The position numbers and the translations under genes are program-made. Below the pieces are notes generated by a model, which worked only from the letters and a program-made list of their open reading frames with translations, made no database searches and was not told the origin of the DNA. A stretch of 34,438 bases of DNA from Rhodopila sp. Lineage in GTDB: Bacteria; Pseudomonadota; Alphaproteobacteria; Acetobacterales; Acetobacteraceae. Below, in pieces: positions 16,987 through 25,653 of the stretch. The stretch's first letter is position 1; each line of letters begins with the position of its first letter. The stretch is from positions 1 through 34,438 of the forward strand of contig JANXLQ010000174.1 in assembly GCA_025355085.1 (NCBI GenBank), given 5' to 3'.

Positions 16987-18528
16987 ATGAACACAATTGT
17001 CGCGACAACATCCGGCAGGGTCCAGGGGACGGCCGAGGGCTCGGTTTTTGTGTTTAAGACGATCCCTTATGCCGCCTCTACCGCGGGGGCGAACCGGTTT
17101 TTGCCACCCCAGCCATGCCCGGCATGGACCGGGGTGCGCGCTTGTACCGACTTCACGGGACGGGCACCCCAGGCGGGGCTGCGGCCGCCAACCAGGCCGG
17201 AACTGGAGAATTTCTCCGGCGCCGCCGATCCGTCGCCCGAAACCGAGGACTGTTTGACCGTCAACGTCTGGACACCCGGATGCGGCGACACCGCGAAACG
17301 GCCGGTCATGGTGTGGTTTCATGGCGGCGCGTTCGCTTATGGCAACGCTAATTCGCCGCGCACGCATGGCCACCGGCTGGCCGCGCAAAACGATGTTGTG
17401 GTGGTTACCGTCAATCAGCGGCTGAACATTTTCGGGCACCTCGATCTGTCCGGTGTGGGGGGCGAGGCGTTCCGCCTGTCCGGTAACGCCGGCACGCTCG
17501 ATATGGTCGCGGCGCTGGAATGGGTCCGCGACAATATCGCGGCGTTCGGCGGCGATGCAGGCAACGTCACGATCTTTGGCGAGTCGGGCGGCGGGGCGAA
17601 GGTCAGCACGTTGCTGGCGATGCCGCGTGCCAAGGGGTTGTTCCACCGCGCGATCATCCAAAGCGGGGCGGCGGTGCGGTTGCGGACGCGGGAACGCGCA
17701 CTGGCTCTGACAGAGTGCGTGGTGCGGCACCTGGGGGTCAGCGGCGCGGCCTTGCAGTCCGTTCCGGTTGCGCACCTGCTCGCGGCGGTCGATCCGGCGC
17801 AAAAGGCGCTGGGGCCGTCCGCCGCTCCATTGTTCGATCGCTATCCGTTCGGACCGGTGGTCGATGGCGACGTGCTGCCCTCGCAGCCGTTCGATCCGGT
17901 GGCATCGGATGTGTGTGCCGACGTGCCGCTGATAATTGGCGACATGAAGACGGAGACGGCAAATTTCCTGGCGGTCGTGGATCGGGTCTGGGATCGGACA
18001 TTGACCGATGCGGAAATGCGGCAGCGGGTGGATGCCATCGCCGGGGCGCATGGCGGGCGTGTGGCCGAAGTGTATGGGCAGTTATATCCGGATATGAACC
18101 CGGCCGAACGGCTGATCGCGATCACCACGGCCAGTAACTTCCGGATACGGTCGCTGGCGCTGGCGCAAAACCGAGCGGGCCTGAAGCGAGGATCGGTGTG
18201 GATGTATTCGTTCGAGTGGGAAACGCCTGTGCTGGGCGGCAGGTTAATGGCTCCGCACGCGATGGACGTTCCGTTCGTGTTCAACACACTGGACCTGACC
18301 AACGCAACGGGCGGCGATGCGGACGCGCAGGTGTTGGCCGGCACGATGTCGTCCGTCTGGGCGGCGTTCGCACGGAATGGCCGGCCCGATCATGCCGCGA
18401 TCCCGGCCTGGCCGGTCTATGATGGCGAACACCGTGCCACACTGATGCTGGACAAGGTCTGCCGGATAGAGAACGATCCGCGCGGTGAAGAACGCCGTCT
18501 GTGGCAGGATATAACCGGCACGGCATAA
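16987..18528 (+). CDS. Carboxylesterase, type B
   Basis: Predicted 513-residue alpha/beta-hydrolase that would hydrolyse carboxylic esters. The nucleophile elbow GESGGG places the catalytic serine at residue 200, the oxyanion loop is HGGAF (112-116), and His424 in APHAMDVPF is the likely catalytic histidine. The N terminus (TTSGRVQGTAEGSVFVFKTI) is typical of type-B esterases. No signal peptide is seen, so it is probably cytoplasmic. GGGGAGAG precedes the ATG. It leads a tight operon with a lactonase (14 bases on) and a GMC oxidoreductase, which suggests stepwise breakdown of one ester or lactone compound. Confidence 0.9.
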   Translation: MNTIVATTSGRVQGTAEGSVFVFKTIPYAASTAGANRFLPPQPCPAWTGVRACTDFTGRAPQAGLRPPTRPELENFSGAADPSPETEDCLTVNVWTPGCGDTAKRPVMVWFHGGAFAYGNANSPRTHGHRLAAQNDVVVVTVNQRLNIFGHLDLSGVGGEAFRLSGNAGTLDMVAALEWVRDNIAAFGGDAGNVTIFGESGGGAKVSTLLAMPRAKGLFHRAIIQSGAAVRLRTRERALALTECVVRHLGVSGAALQSVPVAHLLAAVDPAQKALGPSAAPLFDRYPFGPVVDGDVLPSQPFDPVASDVCADVPLIIGDMKTETANFLAVVDRVWDRTLTDAEMRQRVDAIAGAHGGRVAEVYGQLYPDMNPAERLIAITTASNFRIRSLALAQNRAGLKRGSVWMYSFEWETPVLGGRLMAPHAMDVPFVFNTLDLTNATGGDADAQVLAGTMSSVWAAFARNGRPDHAAIPAWPVYDGEHRATLMLDKVCRIENDPRGEERRLWQDITGTA

Positions 18529-18542
18529 AGGAAAAACGAACC

Positions 18543-19547
18543 ATGTACGTCCAAACGGTGACCGGCCCGATCGGGCTGGACCAACTCGGCCGCACCCTGA
18601 TGCACGAGCATTTGTTCATTGCGTTCGCCGGCTCTGAATTCGATCCGTCCGTGACGTTCGACCGCCCCGGTTTCGTGGCCGAAGCGGTTCGGCGCCTGAC
18701 CCGGTTGCGGGTTGAGCATGGCGTGCGGACGTTCGTCGATCCCTGTCCGATCGAACTCGGGCGCGATGCCGCGCTGATGAAGGAAATCGCCGAGAAATCC
18801 GAGATGCATGTCGTCTGCACCACGGGTTTCTATTTCGAGGAGATGGGACTGCCGATCTACTGGCGGGCGCGGAGCGTGGAGGAGATCGCCGGTCTGTATA
18901 TCCGCGAGATCACCTATGGGATCGGCAACACCGGGATCAGGGCCGGTGCGATCAAAGTCGCCACGGGCGCACCGGCGATCACCGAACTGGAGCACAAATT
19001 CCTGGAAGCGGCCTGCATGGCACAACATGCGACCGGGGTGCCGATCATTACGCATACTCAGGACGGGCATGCCGGTCCCGAACAACAGGCGGCGTTTGCC
19101 AAAGGCGGCGTGCCGGCACATCGTTGCCTGATCGGACATTGTTGCGGCAACCCCGATCCTGCTTACCACCAGCGCGTGGCCGATGGCGGGTCGTATATCG
19201 GTTTCGACCGCATCGGGTTGTTACGTTTCCAACCAGACGAACTGAGGGCGGATAATTTGGTGCGGTTGGTGAAGGGCGGCCACCGAGCACAAATCATGAT
19301 GAGTCAGGACCGCCACTGCGGCTGGTACGGCAAATACGCTCGGCAAATCAGCCCGCAAGAACAAACCAAGATGGATGCACTGCGCGCGAAAGGACAATGG
19401 CCGCCGCACTACAGCTATCTATTCACGGATTTCGTTCCGATGTTAAAGGAACGCGGCCTTACGGACCAGGAGATATTTTCAATGCTCGACGACAATCCAC
19501 GACGCTTCTTCGCCGGCGAAGCACTACCCCATGTAAACGGGCATTGA
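18543..19547 (+). CDS. Phosphotriesterase-like lactonase (amidohydrolase superfamily)
   Basis: Predicted 334-residue binuclear metal hydrolase, phosphotriesterase/PLL family. Metal ligands are visible in order: His21 and His23 in MHEHLF, Lys138 (the carboxylated lysine) in GAIKVATG, His171 in IITHTQDG, His199 in LIGHCCGN, and Asp256 in MSQDRH. Members with this pattern usually open lactones rather than hydrolyse organophosphates, and some degrade acyl-homoserine lactones; which applies here is unknown. The ATG at 18543 was chosen over an earlier frame start at 18501 because AAAGGA precedes it. It lies 14 bases after the esterase stop and 4 bases before the GMC gene. Confidence 0.88.
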   Translation: MYVQTVTGPIGLDQLGRTLMHEHLFIAFAGSEFDPSVTFDRPGFVAEAVRRLTRLRVEHGVRTFVDPCPIELGRDAALMKEIAEKSEMHVVCTTGFYFEEMGLPIYWRARSVEEIAGLYIREITYGIGNTGIRAGAIKVATGAPAITELEHKFLEAACMAQHATGVPIITHTQDGHAGPEQQAAFAKGGVPAHRCLIGHCCGNPDPAYHQRVADGGSYIGFDRIGLLRFQPDELRADNLVRLVKGGHRAQIMMSQDRHCGWYGKYARQISPQEQTKMDALRAKGQWPPHYSYLFTDFVPMLKERGLTDQEIFSMLDDNPRRFFAGEALPHVNGH

Positions 19548-19551
19548 AACG

Positions 19552-21159
19552 ATGGAAGCCGATTACATCGTCGTCGGAGCCGGGTCCGCCGGTTGCGTCG
19601 TCGCCGCGCGATTGAGTGAGACGGGTTCGAGCGTCATTCTGCTGGAAGCCGGTCCAAAGGACTCGCTGATCTGGATTCATATTCCGGCCGGCACCTTGAA
19701 GCTGCTGTACCATCCGAAGGTCAACTGGAACTACAGTGCCGAGGGCGGCGAAGGCAGCAATGGGCGGCGCATCCATTGGCCGCGCGGCAAGACGCTGGGC
19801 GGATCGAGCTCTATCAACGGGATGCTGTATGTGCGCGGCAATCCGGCGGATTTCGATGGCTGGGCGCAGATGGGCTGCCGTGGTTGGAGTTTCGATGACG
19901 TCCTGCCCTATTTTCGTAAGTCCGAGGACTACAAACAGGGCGACGATGCAGACTATCGCGGTAAGGACGGGCCACTGAAAGTCGAAGACTACCGCACCAT
20001 TTTACCTTTGACCCACAAGTTCATCGAGGGCGCGCGGCAGGCCGGCCACACATTCCGGAAGGACCTGAACGGGCGGGAGCAAGAGGGCGTCGGATACTCG
20101 CAAATGACGCGCAAAGGGAAGTGGCGCGGCTCGACTGCCCAAACGTTTCTTAAGGAGGCGCAGGGCCGTCCCAATCTGCGCGTGGAAACCGAGGCCCTGG
20201 CTACGAAACTGCTGTTCAAAGGCAAACGCTGCACGGGGGTCGCGTTCCGGCAGCGCGGCAAGATCGTGGAGGCGCGTGCGCATAAGGAAGTCATCCTGTG
20301 CGGCGGGGCAGTGAATTCTCCGCATCTGTTGCAGGTGTCGGGGGTGGGGCCGGCGAACCATTTGCAGTCGATCGGCGTGCCGGTGGTGCATGATTTGCGT
20401 GGCGTCGGTGCCAACCTGCAGGATCATTACGTTGCCCGCGTGTCGCACCGGGTGAAGGATTCGATCTCTATCAACAAGCTGGCCCGGGGTCTGCGGCTGG
20501 CGCGGGAGGTGATGCGGTTCGCGTTCGAGGGTCGTGGCGCGTTAACGTTCGGGATAACGACGGCACAGGTGTTTTGCCGGTCATCTCCGGAAAAGGCCAG
20601 TCCCGATCTTCAGCTTTTGTTTACTCCGGCGAGTTACGATCCCAGTAAGTTCGGCACGCTGGAACGCCAGGACGGCATGACGGTCGCGGTTTGCCCGGTG
20701 CGGCCGGACAGTCGCGGCACGATTATGGCCCGAAGTGCCGATGCGTCCGAGCAACCGGTCATTACGCCGAACTATTTGTCCGATCCGGCCGATATGCGGG
20801 TTTTGTCGGCGGGGATTCGCTTTACGCGGGAGATATTTGCTTCGCCCGCCATTGCGCAGCATAGCGTGGTGGAAACACTTCCGGGTCCAGATATTACGAC
20901 TGACGACGGGTTGCTGGACTATGCGCGCCGCTTTGGCTCAACGATCTATCATCCTGTCGGCACATGCCGGATGGGCGACGGTCCGGCGGCGGTGGTGGAC
21001 TCTCGATTGCGGGTGCATGGAATTTCCGGCCTGCGGGTGATCGATGCCTCTGTGATGCCGACGTTGACGACCGGCAATACGAATGCCCCGACTATTATGA
21101 TCGGGGAAAAAGGTGCCGCGATGATTCGGGAAGATAATGGGGAGATGGCGCGGGCGTAA
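19552..21159 (+). CDS. GMC-family FAD-dependent alcohol oxidoreductase (choline dehydrogenase-like)
   Basis: Predicted 535-residue flavoprotein that would oxidise an alcohol to an aldehyde or acid. The FAD-binding motif GAGSAG (9-14) opens the protein, and WPRGKTLGGSSSINGMLYVR is GMC signature 1. His467 in YHPVGTCRMG and Asn511 in GNTNAPT are the expected catalytic pair. Length is normal and no signal peptide is seen. It lies 4 bases after the lactonase stop. It is called choline dehydrogenase-like by family only; no betaine gene is present, and the operon context favours oxidation of an alcohol released by the esterase or lactonase. Confidence 0.92.
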   Translation: MEADYIVVGAGSAGCVVAARLSETGSSVILLEAGPKDSLIWIHIPAGTLKLLYHPKVNWNYSAEGGEGSNGRRIHWPRGKTLGGSSSINGMLYVRGNPADFDGWAQMGCRGWSFDDVLPYFRKSEDYKQGDDADYRGKDGPLKVEDYRTILPLTHKFIEGARQAGHTFRKDLNGREQEGVGYSQMTRKGKWRGSTAQTFLKEAQGRPNLRVETEALATKLLFKGKRCTGVAFRQRGKIVEARAHKEVILCGGAVNSPHLLQVSGVGPANHLQSIGVPVVHDLRGVGANLQDHYVARVSHRVKDSISINKLARGLRLAREVMRFAFEGRGALTFGITTAQVFCRSSPEKASPDLQLLFTPASYDPSKFGTLERQDGMTVAVCPVRPDSRGTIMARSADASEQPVITPNYLSDPADMRVLSAGIRFTREIFASPAIAQHSVVETLPGPDITTDDGLLDYARRFGSTIYHPVGTCRMGDGPAAVVDSRLRVHGISGLRVIDASVMPTLTTGNTNAPTIMIGEKGAAMIREDNGEMARA

Positions 21160-21237
21160 GCTGATCGATGACTACGGATATCCGCACTCCATCGGTTTTC
21201 GGCGATTGTCGTGGGCCGGTTGCCGTAAAGAATGCGC

Positions 21238-21293
21238 GTGGCCTAGTGGTACGATCTTACGGAAAGAGCCGTCATATTTCACCACTCGGCCAC
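21238..21293. repeat. Inverted repeat downstream of the GMC gene
   Basis: Arms 21238-21250 (GTGGCCTAGTGGT) and 21281-21293 (ACCACTCGGCCAC) pair with one mismatch. Inside, ACGG/CCGT forms a second small stem, and GCGC/GCGC extends the base after a 3-base bulge. The reverse complement of the right arm, GTGGCCGAGTGGT, matches the D-arm sequence common in tRNA-Ser and tRNA-Leu, but no acceptor stem or anticodon arm follows, so it is not a tRNA gene. It may be a terminator or a tRNA-derived remnant. Confidence 0.65.
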
Positions 21294-21387
21294 GGAGCGC
21301 GGCCCGATCGCCGAGGCCGCGCCCGCCAGTCAGGCCGGCGGAAGTCGGTATCCGGGTCTTTTTCTTGCCTGACCAAAGACATGGCCA

Positions 21388-21432
21388 GTGCGCCTTCGCG
21401 CACCATTACCAAGCCAGTGCGCCTTCGCGCAC
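21388..21432. repeat. Tandem pair of CTTC-loop hairpins
   Basis: Two copies of a 6-bp stem GTGCGC-CTTC-GCGCAC at 21388-21403 and 21417-21432, separated by 13 bases. Each is preceded by CCA and followed by CATTAC. The first is also preceded by AAAGACATGG, exactly as at 16784, showing that the two loci are copies of one element. Confidence 0.8.
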
Positions 21433-21567
21433 CATTACGGTGATAGGTCAGAATATAAGGCCGTTGGTATAAGTGCTGCAATCGGACCACTGGGTTGCCC
21501 GGACCTGCGCCACTCATTCACGAATAAAGTGGTTTGTGACTGTTTATTATCGTGCCCATAGATTCCT

Positions 21568-22083
21568 TTAATCAAATTCTTCGACGTTTGTTGCACCGGC
21601 GGCCTTCAGAATGGCGGCGGCCTCGGACTTTTTTGCGGCCGTGATTGCATGTACGGCCAGGACCAGATACCCACTCGCTGCACGATCGTCACGATCATGC
21701 TGCTCGGATTTTCCGGCTGACCTACCGAGAGCGAAGGCGGAACCTCCGGCAGCCCCTCCGGCGGCGACCGCAGCGGCGATGGCAGGTGCCGCAGCCCCCC
21801 CTGACGCGACCGTTACGCCGACGGCCGCCAATGCAGCCACCGTCGCAGCCATGCTCGCGCCCAGGGTTCTGGCCTGACGCGAATCTTCCTCGGTGTAAGC
21901 CGGCTTCGCACCTGCTTCCGAAGTCGTTTCTCCACGGACAGTTTCTGGGGTTATGAGACTAAGGTCAGCCCGGTCGAAGCCGGAGACGGACAATTTGCCG
22001 ACCGCATCTTGCATTTGGCCGGCGTCCGCGAACGTCGCCCGCACACCTAGCCACCGAGCGCCGCGGTCAGTCTGATCACTCAT
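21568..22083 (-). CDS. Predicted stress protein with glycine-zipper core
   Basis: Predicted 171-residue protein. The N terminus (VRATFADAGQMQDAVGKLSV) resembles the general stress protein 17M/YflT-like beta-alpha fold, followed by an alanine/glycine-rich hydrophobic stretch (about 75-120) that could be one or two membrane helices or a glycine zipper, and a C-terminal region rich in AAKKSEAAAILKAAG. The function is unknown. It lies 9 bases downstream of a decayed KGG-repeat gene and shares its promoter region, in which an EcfG-type general stress promoter candidate lies, so stress regulation is likely (inference). Confidence 0.7.
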   Translation of the reverse strand: MSDQTDRGARWLGVRATFADAGQMQDAVGKLSVSGFDRADLSLITPETVRGETTSEAGAKPAYTEEDSRQARTLGASMAATVAALAAVGVTVASGGAAAPAIAAAVAAGGAAGGSAFALGRSAGKSEQHDRDDRAASGYLVLAVHAITAAKKSEAAAILKAAGATNVEEFD

Positions 22084-22092
22084 TTTTATACC

Positions 22093-22390
22093 TCAAACTC
22101 CGATTGGTGGGGCGACCGTCCAGCGGAGGGCTTGGCCACCTTTGGGTCCGGTCGCCGGCACCTTTTCGCGATCTTCGGCGAAGTTGCCGGATGATGTTCG
22201 GCGCCAGCGTTGGACGACTGGCGTTCTCTGTGTCGCTATGGGAACTGCCGTGGCTTGCCGGGCCGGCTTCCACGGCACATTCCCGGTCGTTGGCAAAGCT
22301 GCGCTAATCGCCGGCATGGCCGGTGCGTGCGGCCTTCGCGCGGTCTGCGGCAATATTTTCGGGATTTTCCGAACGCCGCCCTTCAGCCAT
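22093..22390 (-). pseudogene. Decayed KGG/Con-10-type stress-induced repeat protein
   Basis: A frame starting at 22390 behind a good AAGGAAA ribosome site reads MAEGRRSENPENIAADRAKA then hits TAG at 22304-22306 after 28 codons. Reading past the stop gives RSFANDRECAVEAG, which resembles the FANDRERAAEAGRKGG repeat of stress-induced KGG proteins. A later frame (to 22093) reads SGNFAEDREKVPATGPKGGQ, another KGG repeat. So three degenerate repeats lie in two frames with one stop between them. The gene is best read as an old KGG-repeat protein broken by a nonsense change and at least one frameshift. The KGG identity is inferred from motif similarity. Confidence 0.65.
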
Positions 22391-22442
22391 GATATTTCCT
22401 TTTCCTGTCAGATATTCGCGGGCGAGCGCCCGTAGCCTCTTT

Positions 22443-22467
22443 AACGGCTCACTCCGGATCGGGTTGC
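22443..22467 (-). promoter_or_regulatory. Candidate EcfG-type general stress promoter
   Basis: On the minus strand, GCAAC (22463-22467) lies 16 bases before CGTT (22443-22446). The alphaproteobacterial EcfG consensus is GGAAC-N16/17-CGTT, so only one base of the -35 differs. It lies about 55 bases upstream of the KGG pseudogene and its stress-protein neighbour, the expected distance. The match is short and could be chance. Confidence 0.35.
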
Positions 22468-22646
22468 CTTCAAACCTCGCGTTACTTTCTTTGCGGTTGC
22501 ATCCGGGATCGTGCCGGTTGTTTACCTAACCTGCAATTTTGGAGCCCCGGTTTTTTGTTTTTACTATGTAATATAAACCGGCGTCGATATTGACTTACCG
22601 CTGGACGGATCGCCGGATCACTTCCGGTGGTGACGAGTACTGTGGA

Positions 22647-24311
22647 TCACGCGGACGAAGCGTTCCCCACCGTCAGTTTCTCCCGCGACGGCGGCTTGGC
22701 GGAATGGGCGTGCAGATAGTCCTGAGGGTCAACCGCCAAGTACCGAGAAGGTCGATCGGCCTTCTGCTGGAACACCGCGACGGCGGTTAGCAGCCGCTTG
22801 TCATCGTCCGACAGGCGCGTCGCCTCCCGCAGATGATCGGTCCAGCTTTCCATCGACCAGACCTCTACCCAGCCTTCCGGATGGGCCACATCCTCGTACA
22901 CCTGCCAGAACACGGCGCCGGTCCGGCCACGAACGTGGTGCAGTTCATTCATCAGTTTTAGGAATTCGATGCGTTGCAGCGGTTGGACCCGATAATAGGC
23001 CATTTCCATGATCCGGCCCCGAGCGTTGCGTAACAGCGGCACGAACTCGGGTGCCGGGGCTTCCGGCAGCGGCGGCGCTTGCGGGACGGCGCCGGCAGGG
23101 GCGCGGACAATTGCCTCTATACTGAACCGGCGGACGATCGCCATCAGGATCAGGCCGACGACCGACGCGGTCAGGAACGTGCGCGGAATGCCGATTTGGC
23201 CACCGAGCCAACCCCAGCCGAACGATCCTATTGTCAGGGCGCCGTTTTGGGCGAGCTGGTAGATCGACAGGGCGCGTGCGCGCACCCATGGCGGACATAC
23301 AAGCTGCGCCGATGCCTGGATGGTGGCGAAGGCAGATGTCCACCCTAACCCGAACAGCAACATGCCGAACGAGGCGGGAACCCAATGGGTGGAAACTCCG
23401 ACAACCGCTATACCGGCAGATGACAGCAACGAGCACAGAATCACCGTGGCGCCGCGCGACAGCTTGCCGCGCACCATCGGCAGCAACATGCCGGAGGTGA
23501 CTCCGCCGATGCCCATCATCCCCAGAATAACGCCGTACATGCCGGGTCCAAGATCGAGATCCCGGCGCACGAACAACGGCAACAACGCCCAGGGGGCCGA
23601 CGCCGGGATCGAGTAAGCCGCCGTACGGACCATCGCCGCCTGGACCGCCGATGTGTTGCGCACGAAGCGCATGCCGGCGCGCATGGCCGAGACGAAGTGC
23701 TCAGGCGGCAGTCCGGTGAACCGGCGCTCCCGTTTCCAGACAAACAGGGCGCCGATCACCGCGAGGATCGAGGCCGCATACATGGAGAACGCCAAGCTGG
23801 AACCGCCTGCCAGGATCAGAAACCCCGCGATCGCCGGGCCGATTGCCCGGGTCAGATTGTAGCCAATGCCGTTGAGGGCGATCGCCTGCACCATGTCCTC
23901 GCGCGGGACCAGTTCGGGGACGATGGCGTTCCAGGCCGGGTTGGTCATGGCGGAGCCAATGCCGATGGCAAAGGTGAGTACGAGCAGCCAGCCGGCGGTC
24001 ATCAGGCCGCACAGGGTCAGGATGGCCAGCAGGCTGGCGGCGGTAATGGTCCAAATCTGAGTGGCGAGCAGGAAGATACGGCGATCGACGATGTCGGCGA
24101 GGGCGCCGCCGGGGAGGGCGAGCAGGAACACAGGCATGATGGTTGCCGCCTGGACCGCGGCGACGATCAGTGGTTCGGGGGCCAACGTGGTCATCAGCCA
24201 GCCGGCGCCGGTGTTTTGCAGCCATGTGCCCAGCCAGCCGATGACAGTGGCGATCCACAGGCGGCGGAACATGCCGTTGCGCAAAGGCACGAGAGCGGTG
24301 GGCAGGCGCAT
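22647..24311 (-). CDS. MFS exporter with C-terminal dimeric alpha/beta-barrel-like domain
   Basis: Predicted 554-residue membrane protein of the major facilitator superfamily, enterobactin-exporter/MFS_3 type. About 12 hydrophobic segments run from residue 15 to about 400; the stretch ALPGGALADIVDRR is the classic MFS loop 2-3 motif. After about residue 430, a soluble region (YYRVQPLQRIEFLKLMNELH, VFWQVYEDVAHPEGWVEVWS) resembles an antibiotic-biosynthesis-monooxygenase-like dimeric barrel, as in other members of this subgroup. The cargo is unknown. The start at 24311 overlaps the yceI stop by one base (TGATG), so the two are translationally coupled. The frame extends to 24524, but that part is antisense to yceI. 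Confidence 0.88.
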   Translation of the reverse strand: MRLPTALVPLRNGMFRRLWIATVIGWLGTWLQNTGAGWLMTTLAPEPLIVAAVQAATIMPVFLLALPGGALADIVDRRIFLLATQIWTITAASLLAILTLCGLMTAGWLLVLTFAIGIGSAMTNPAWNAIVPELVPREDMVQAIALNGIGYNLTRAIGPAIAGFLILAGGSSLAFSMYAASILAVIGALFVWKRERRFTGLPPEHFVSAMRAGMRFVRNTSAVQAAMVRTAAYSIPASAPWALLPLFVRRDLDLGPGMYGVILGMMGIGGVTSGMLLPMVRGKLSRGATVILCSLLSSAGIAVVGVSTHWVPASFGMLLFGLGWTSAFATIQASAQLVCPPWVRARALSIYQLAQNGALTIGSFGWGWLGGQIGIPRTFLTASVVGLILMAIVRRFSIEAIVRAPAGAVPQAPPLPEAPAPEFVPLLRNARGRIMEMAYYRVQPLQRIEFLKLMNELHHVRGRTGAVFWQVYEDVAHPEGWVEVWSMESWTDHLREATRLSDDDKRLLTAVAVFQQKADRPSRYLAVDPQDYLHAHSAKPPSREKLTVGNASSA

Positions 24312-24838
24312 CAGGTGTTCGATCCGGTGTGCAATGGGTCGGGCGTTATGACGCGAATACGCACCGTCGAACCACCCAGCACAGGACTTCCATCGACGCC
24401 CCACTCGGCGCGCCGTAACCGGCCGGTGGCCTCGATCGTTCCCGCCGAACGCACGATATCCAGGCTGAAAGGATGGGTTTGGCCATGCATGGTCAAGGCG
24501 CCGGCGACCGTTTCGCCTTCGCATGCCCCGTGGAAGGCGATGTCCGGGAAGCGGGCCGCATCCAACATCTCGGGTCCGGTGATCCGGTCGCGCACAGTAT
24601 CGCTGGGCATGGTTAGACTGGCCGCCTCAATTTCCAGCACGACCTGACATGCGCCGGGGTTCGCCGGATCGTAGCGCAGCCAGCCGTGGAAGCGGGTGAA
24701 TTTTCCATCGAGCGGCAGCAGTCCAAGACCGTACGACCGCAATTCGACCGCGCTGGCGGGCGGCGAGACGCTGGCCTGACCGGCGCTGGCGGGGGTGGCG
24801 GCGCCGAACAAGAGAAGCAGGCTAAACACGAAACGCAT
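24311..24838 (-). CDS. YceI-family periplasmic lipid-binding protein
   Basis: Predicted 175-residue exported protein. [20 protein letters not shown] is a signal peptide with AxA cleavage site. The mature protein has the YceI-type beta-barrel features: [35 protein letters not shown] (the family's DxxLKspdFFDvxkyP equivalent) and a late TVRIRVITP strand. YceI proteins bind isoprenoid-type lipids such as quinones in the periplasm. Coupling to an MFS exporter suggests handling of a hydrophobic compound, which is inference. The divergent flavin reductase gene starts about 120 bases away. Confidence 0.88.
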   Translation of the reverse strand: MRFVFSLLLLFGAATPASAGQASVSPPASAVELRSYGLGLLPLDGKFTRFHGWLRYDPANPGACQVVLEIEAASLTMPSDTVRDRITGPEMLDAARFPDIAFHGACEGETVAGALTMHGQTHPFSLDIVRSAGTIEATGRLRRAEWGVDGSPVLGGSTVRIRVITPDPLHTGSNT

Positions 24839-24960
24839 GCGGCATCCCCCCTATAACATTCCGTCGTTTGGCACATTCCGTCGTTGGGAAAGGTCCGTCG
24901 TCTGGCCTCCGGCCGGAACCTGCTGCATACTCCGTCCGGGATAAATGGAGGATGCGTGCG

Positions 24961-25455
24961 GTGCCCGTCGAGAAGCAAGCTTACCGTGAGGCGATGGCCC
25001 GTTTGGGTGCCGCGGTCAACGTGATCACCACCGATGGACCGGGCGGCAGAGCCGGGTTTACGGCGAGTGCGGTGACCAGTGTGACGGACACGCCACCGAC
25101 TTTGCTGGTGTGCGCCAACCGGTCGAACGACTCCTATCCCGCGATGCGGCAGAACGGCGTGCTGTGCGTGAACACGCTGACCCCGGCTCAGGAGGGGCTT
25201 TCCCCGGTGTTCGCCGGAATGACCCAGCATGCGATGAGCGAGCGGTTCGACGGCCACGCCTGGCACACGCTGCAAACCGGCTCCCCGGCATTGGATGAGG
25301 CCGTGGTGGTGTTCGATTGCCGGATCACCCAGGTAATCGAAGTCGGCACGCATGACGTGTTCATCTGCTCGGTAGAGGCGGTTCGCACCGGTAAAGCGCA
25401 TGAGGGGCTGATTTACTACGGACGCGGCTACCACAAGGTGACGGCGCAATCCTGA
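24961..25455 (+). CDS. Flavin reductase, RutF/HpaC-like
   Basis: Predicted 164-residue NAD(P)H:flavin oxidoreductase that supplies reduced FMN or FAD to a partner monooxygenase. [20 protein letters not shown] and [20 protein letters not shown] are the classic flavin-reductase-like fold signature. GTG at 24961 was chosen because GGAGG at 24947-24951 is 9 bases upstream; the ATG at 24952 would be too close to it. No rut or hpa genes are adjacent; a luciferase-like monooxygenase at 26844 could in principle use its reduced flavin, though they are not in one operon. Confidence 0.88.
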   Translation: MPVEKQAYREAMARLGAAVNVITTDGPGGRAGFTASAVTSVTDTPPTLLVCANRSNDSYPAMRQNGVLCVNTLTPAQEGLSPVFAGMTQHAMSERFDGHAWHTLQTGSPALDEAVVVFDCRITQVIEVGTHDVFICSVEAVRTGKAHEGLIYYGRGYHKVTAQS

Positions 25456-25603
25456 CCGGCAGTTTTACCGCTGGATTTCACGGGGGGATTGTCCGGTTCG
25501 GATTTTCCGTATCGGACGCCGGATTGGCGAAACGGTTCAAGGGTAACGTACTGCGCGGCCTGGATACTGCCGATTGTAAAACGGATTTAGGCCCAACAAC
25601 AGT

Positions 25604-25631
25604 GCGCCCCGCCGTTTCCGCGACGGGGCGC
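25604..25631. terminator. Terminator downstream of the binding-protein gene
   Basis: GC-rich hairpin, GCGCCCCG (25604-25611) with CGGGGCGC (25624-25631), around an inner loop. It lies 23 bases beyond the stop of the minus-strand binding-protein gene and about 150 bases after the flavin reductase, with TTGTTA on the plus-strand exit and TGTTGTTGGG on the minus-strand exit. Confidence 0.65.
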
Positions 25632-25653
25632 ATTGTTACCCGGTAAACCGAGA

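Larger units (their letters stand above)
21160..21567. other. Non-coding stretch between the GMC gene and the stress-protein gene
   Basis: No gene is supported. It holds a long inverted repeat (21238-21293) and two CTTC-loop hairpins (21388-21432). The two genes on either side converge on it, so it is expected to hold terminators. 21440-21567 shows nothing recognisable. Confidence 0.6.

Noticed and set aside
21238-21293. tRNA gene
   Set aside because: Only one arm resembles a D-arm; there is no acceptor, anticodon or T arm in the right places.
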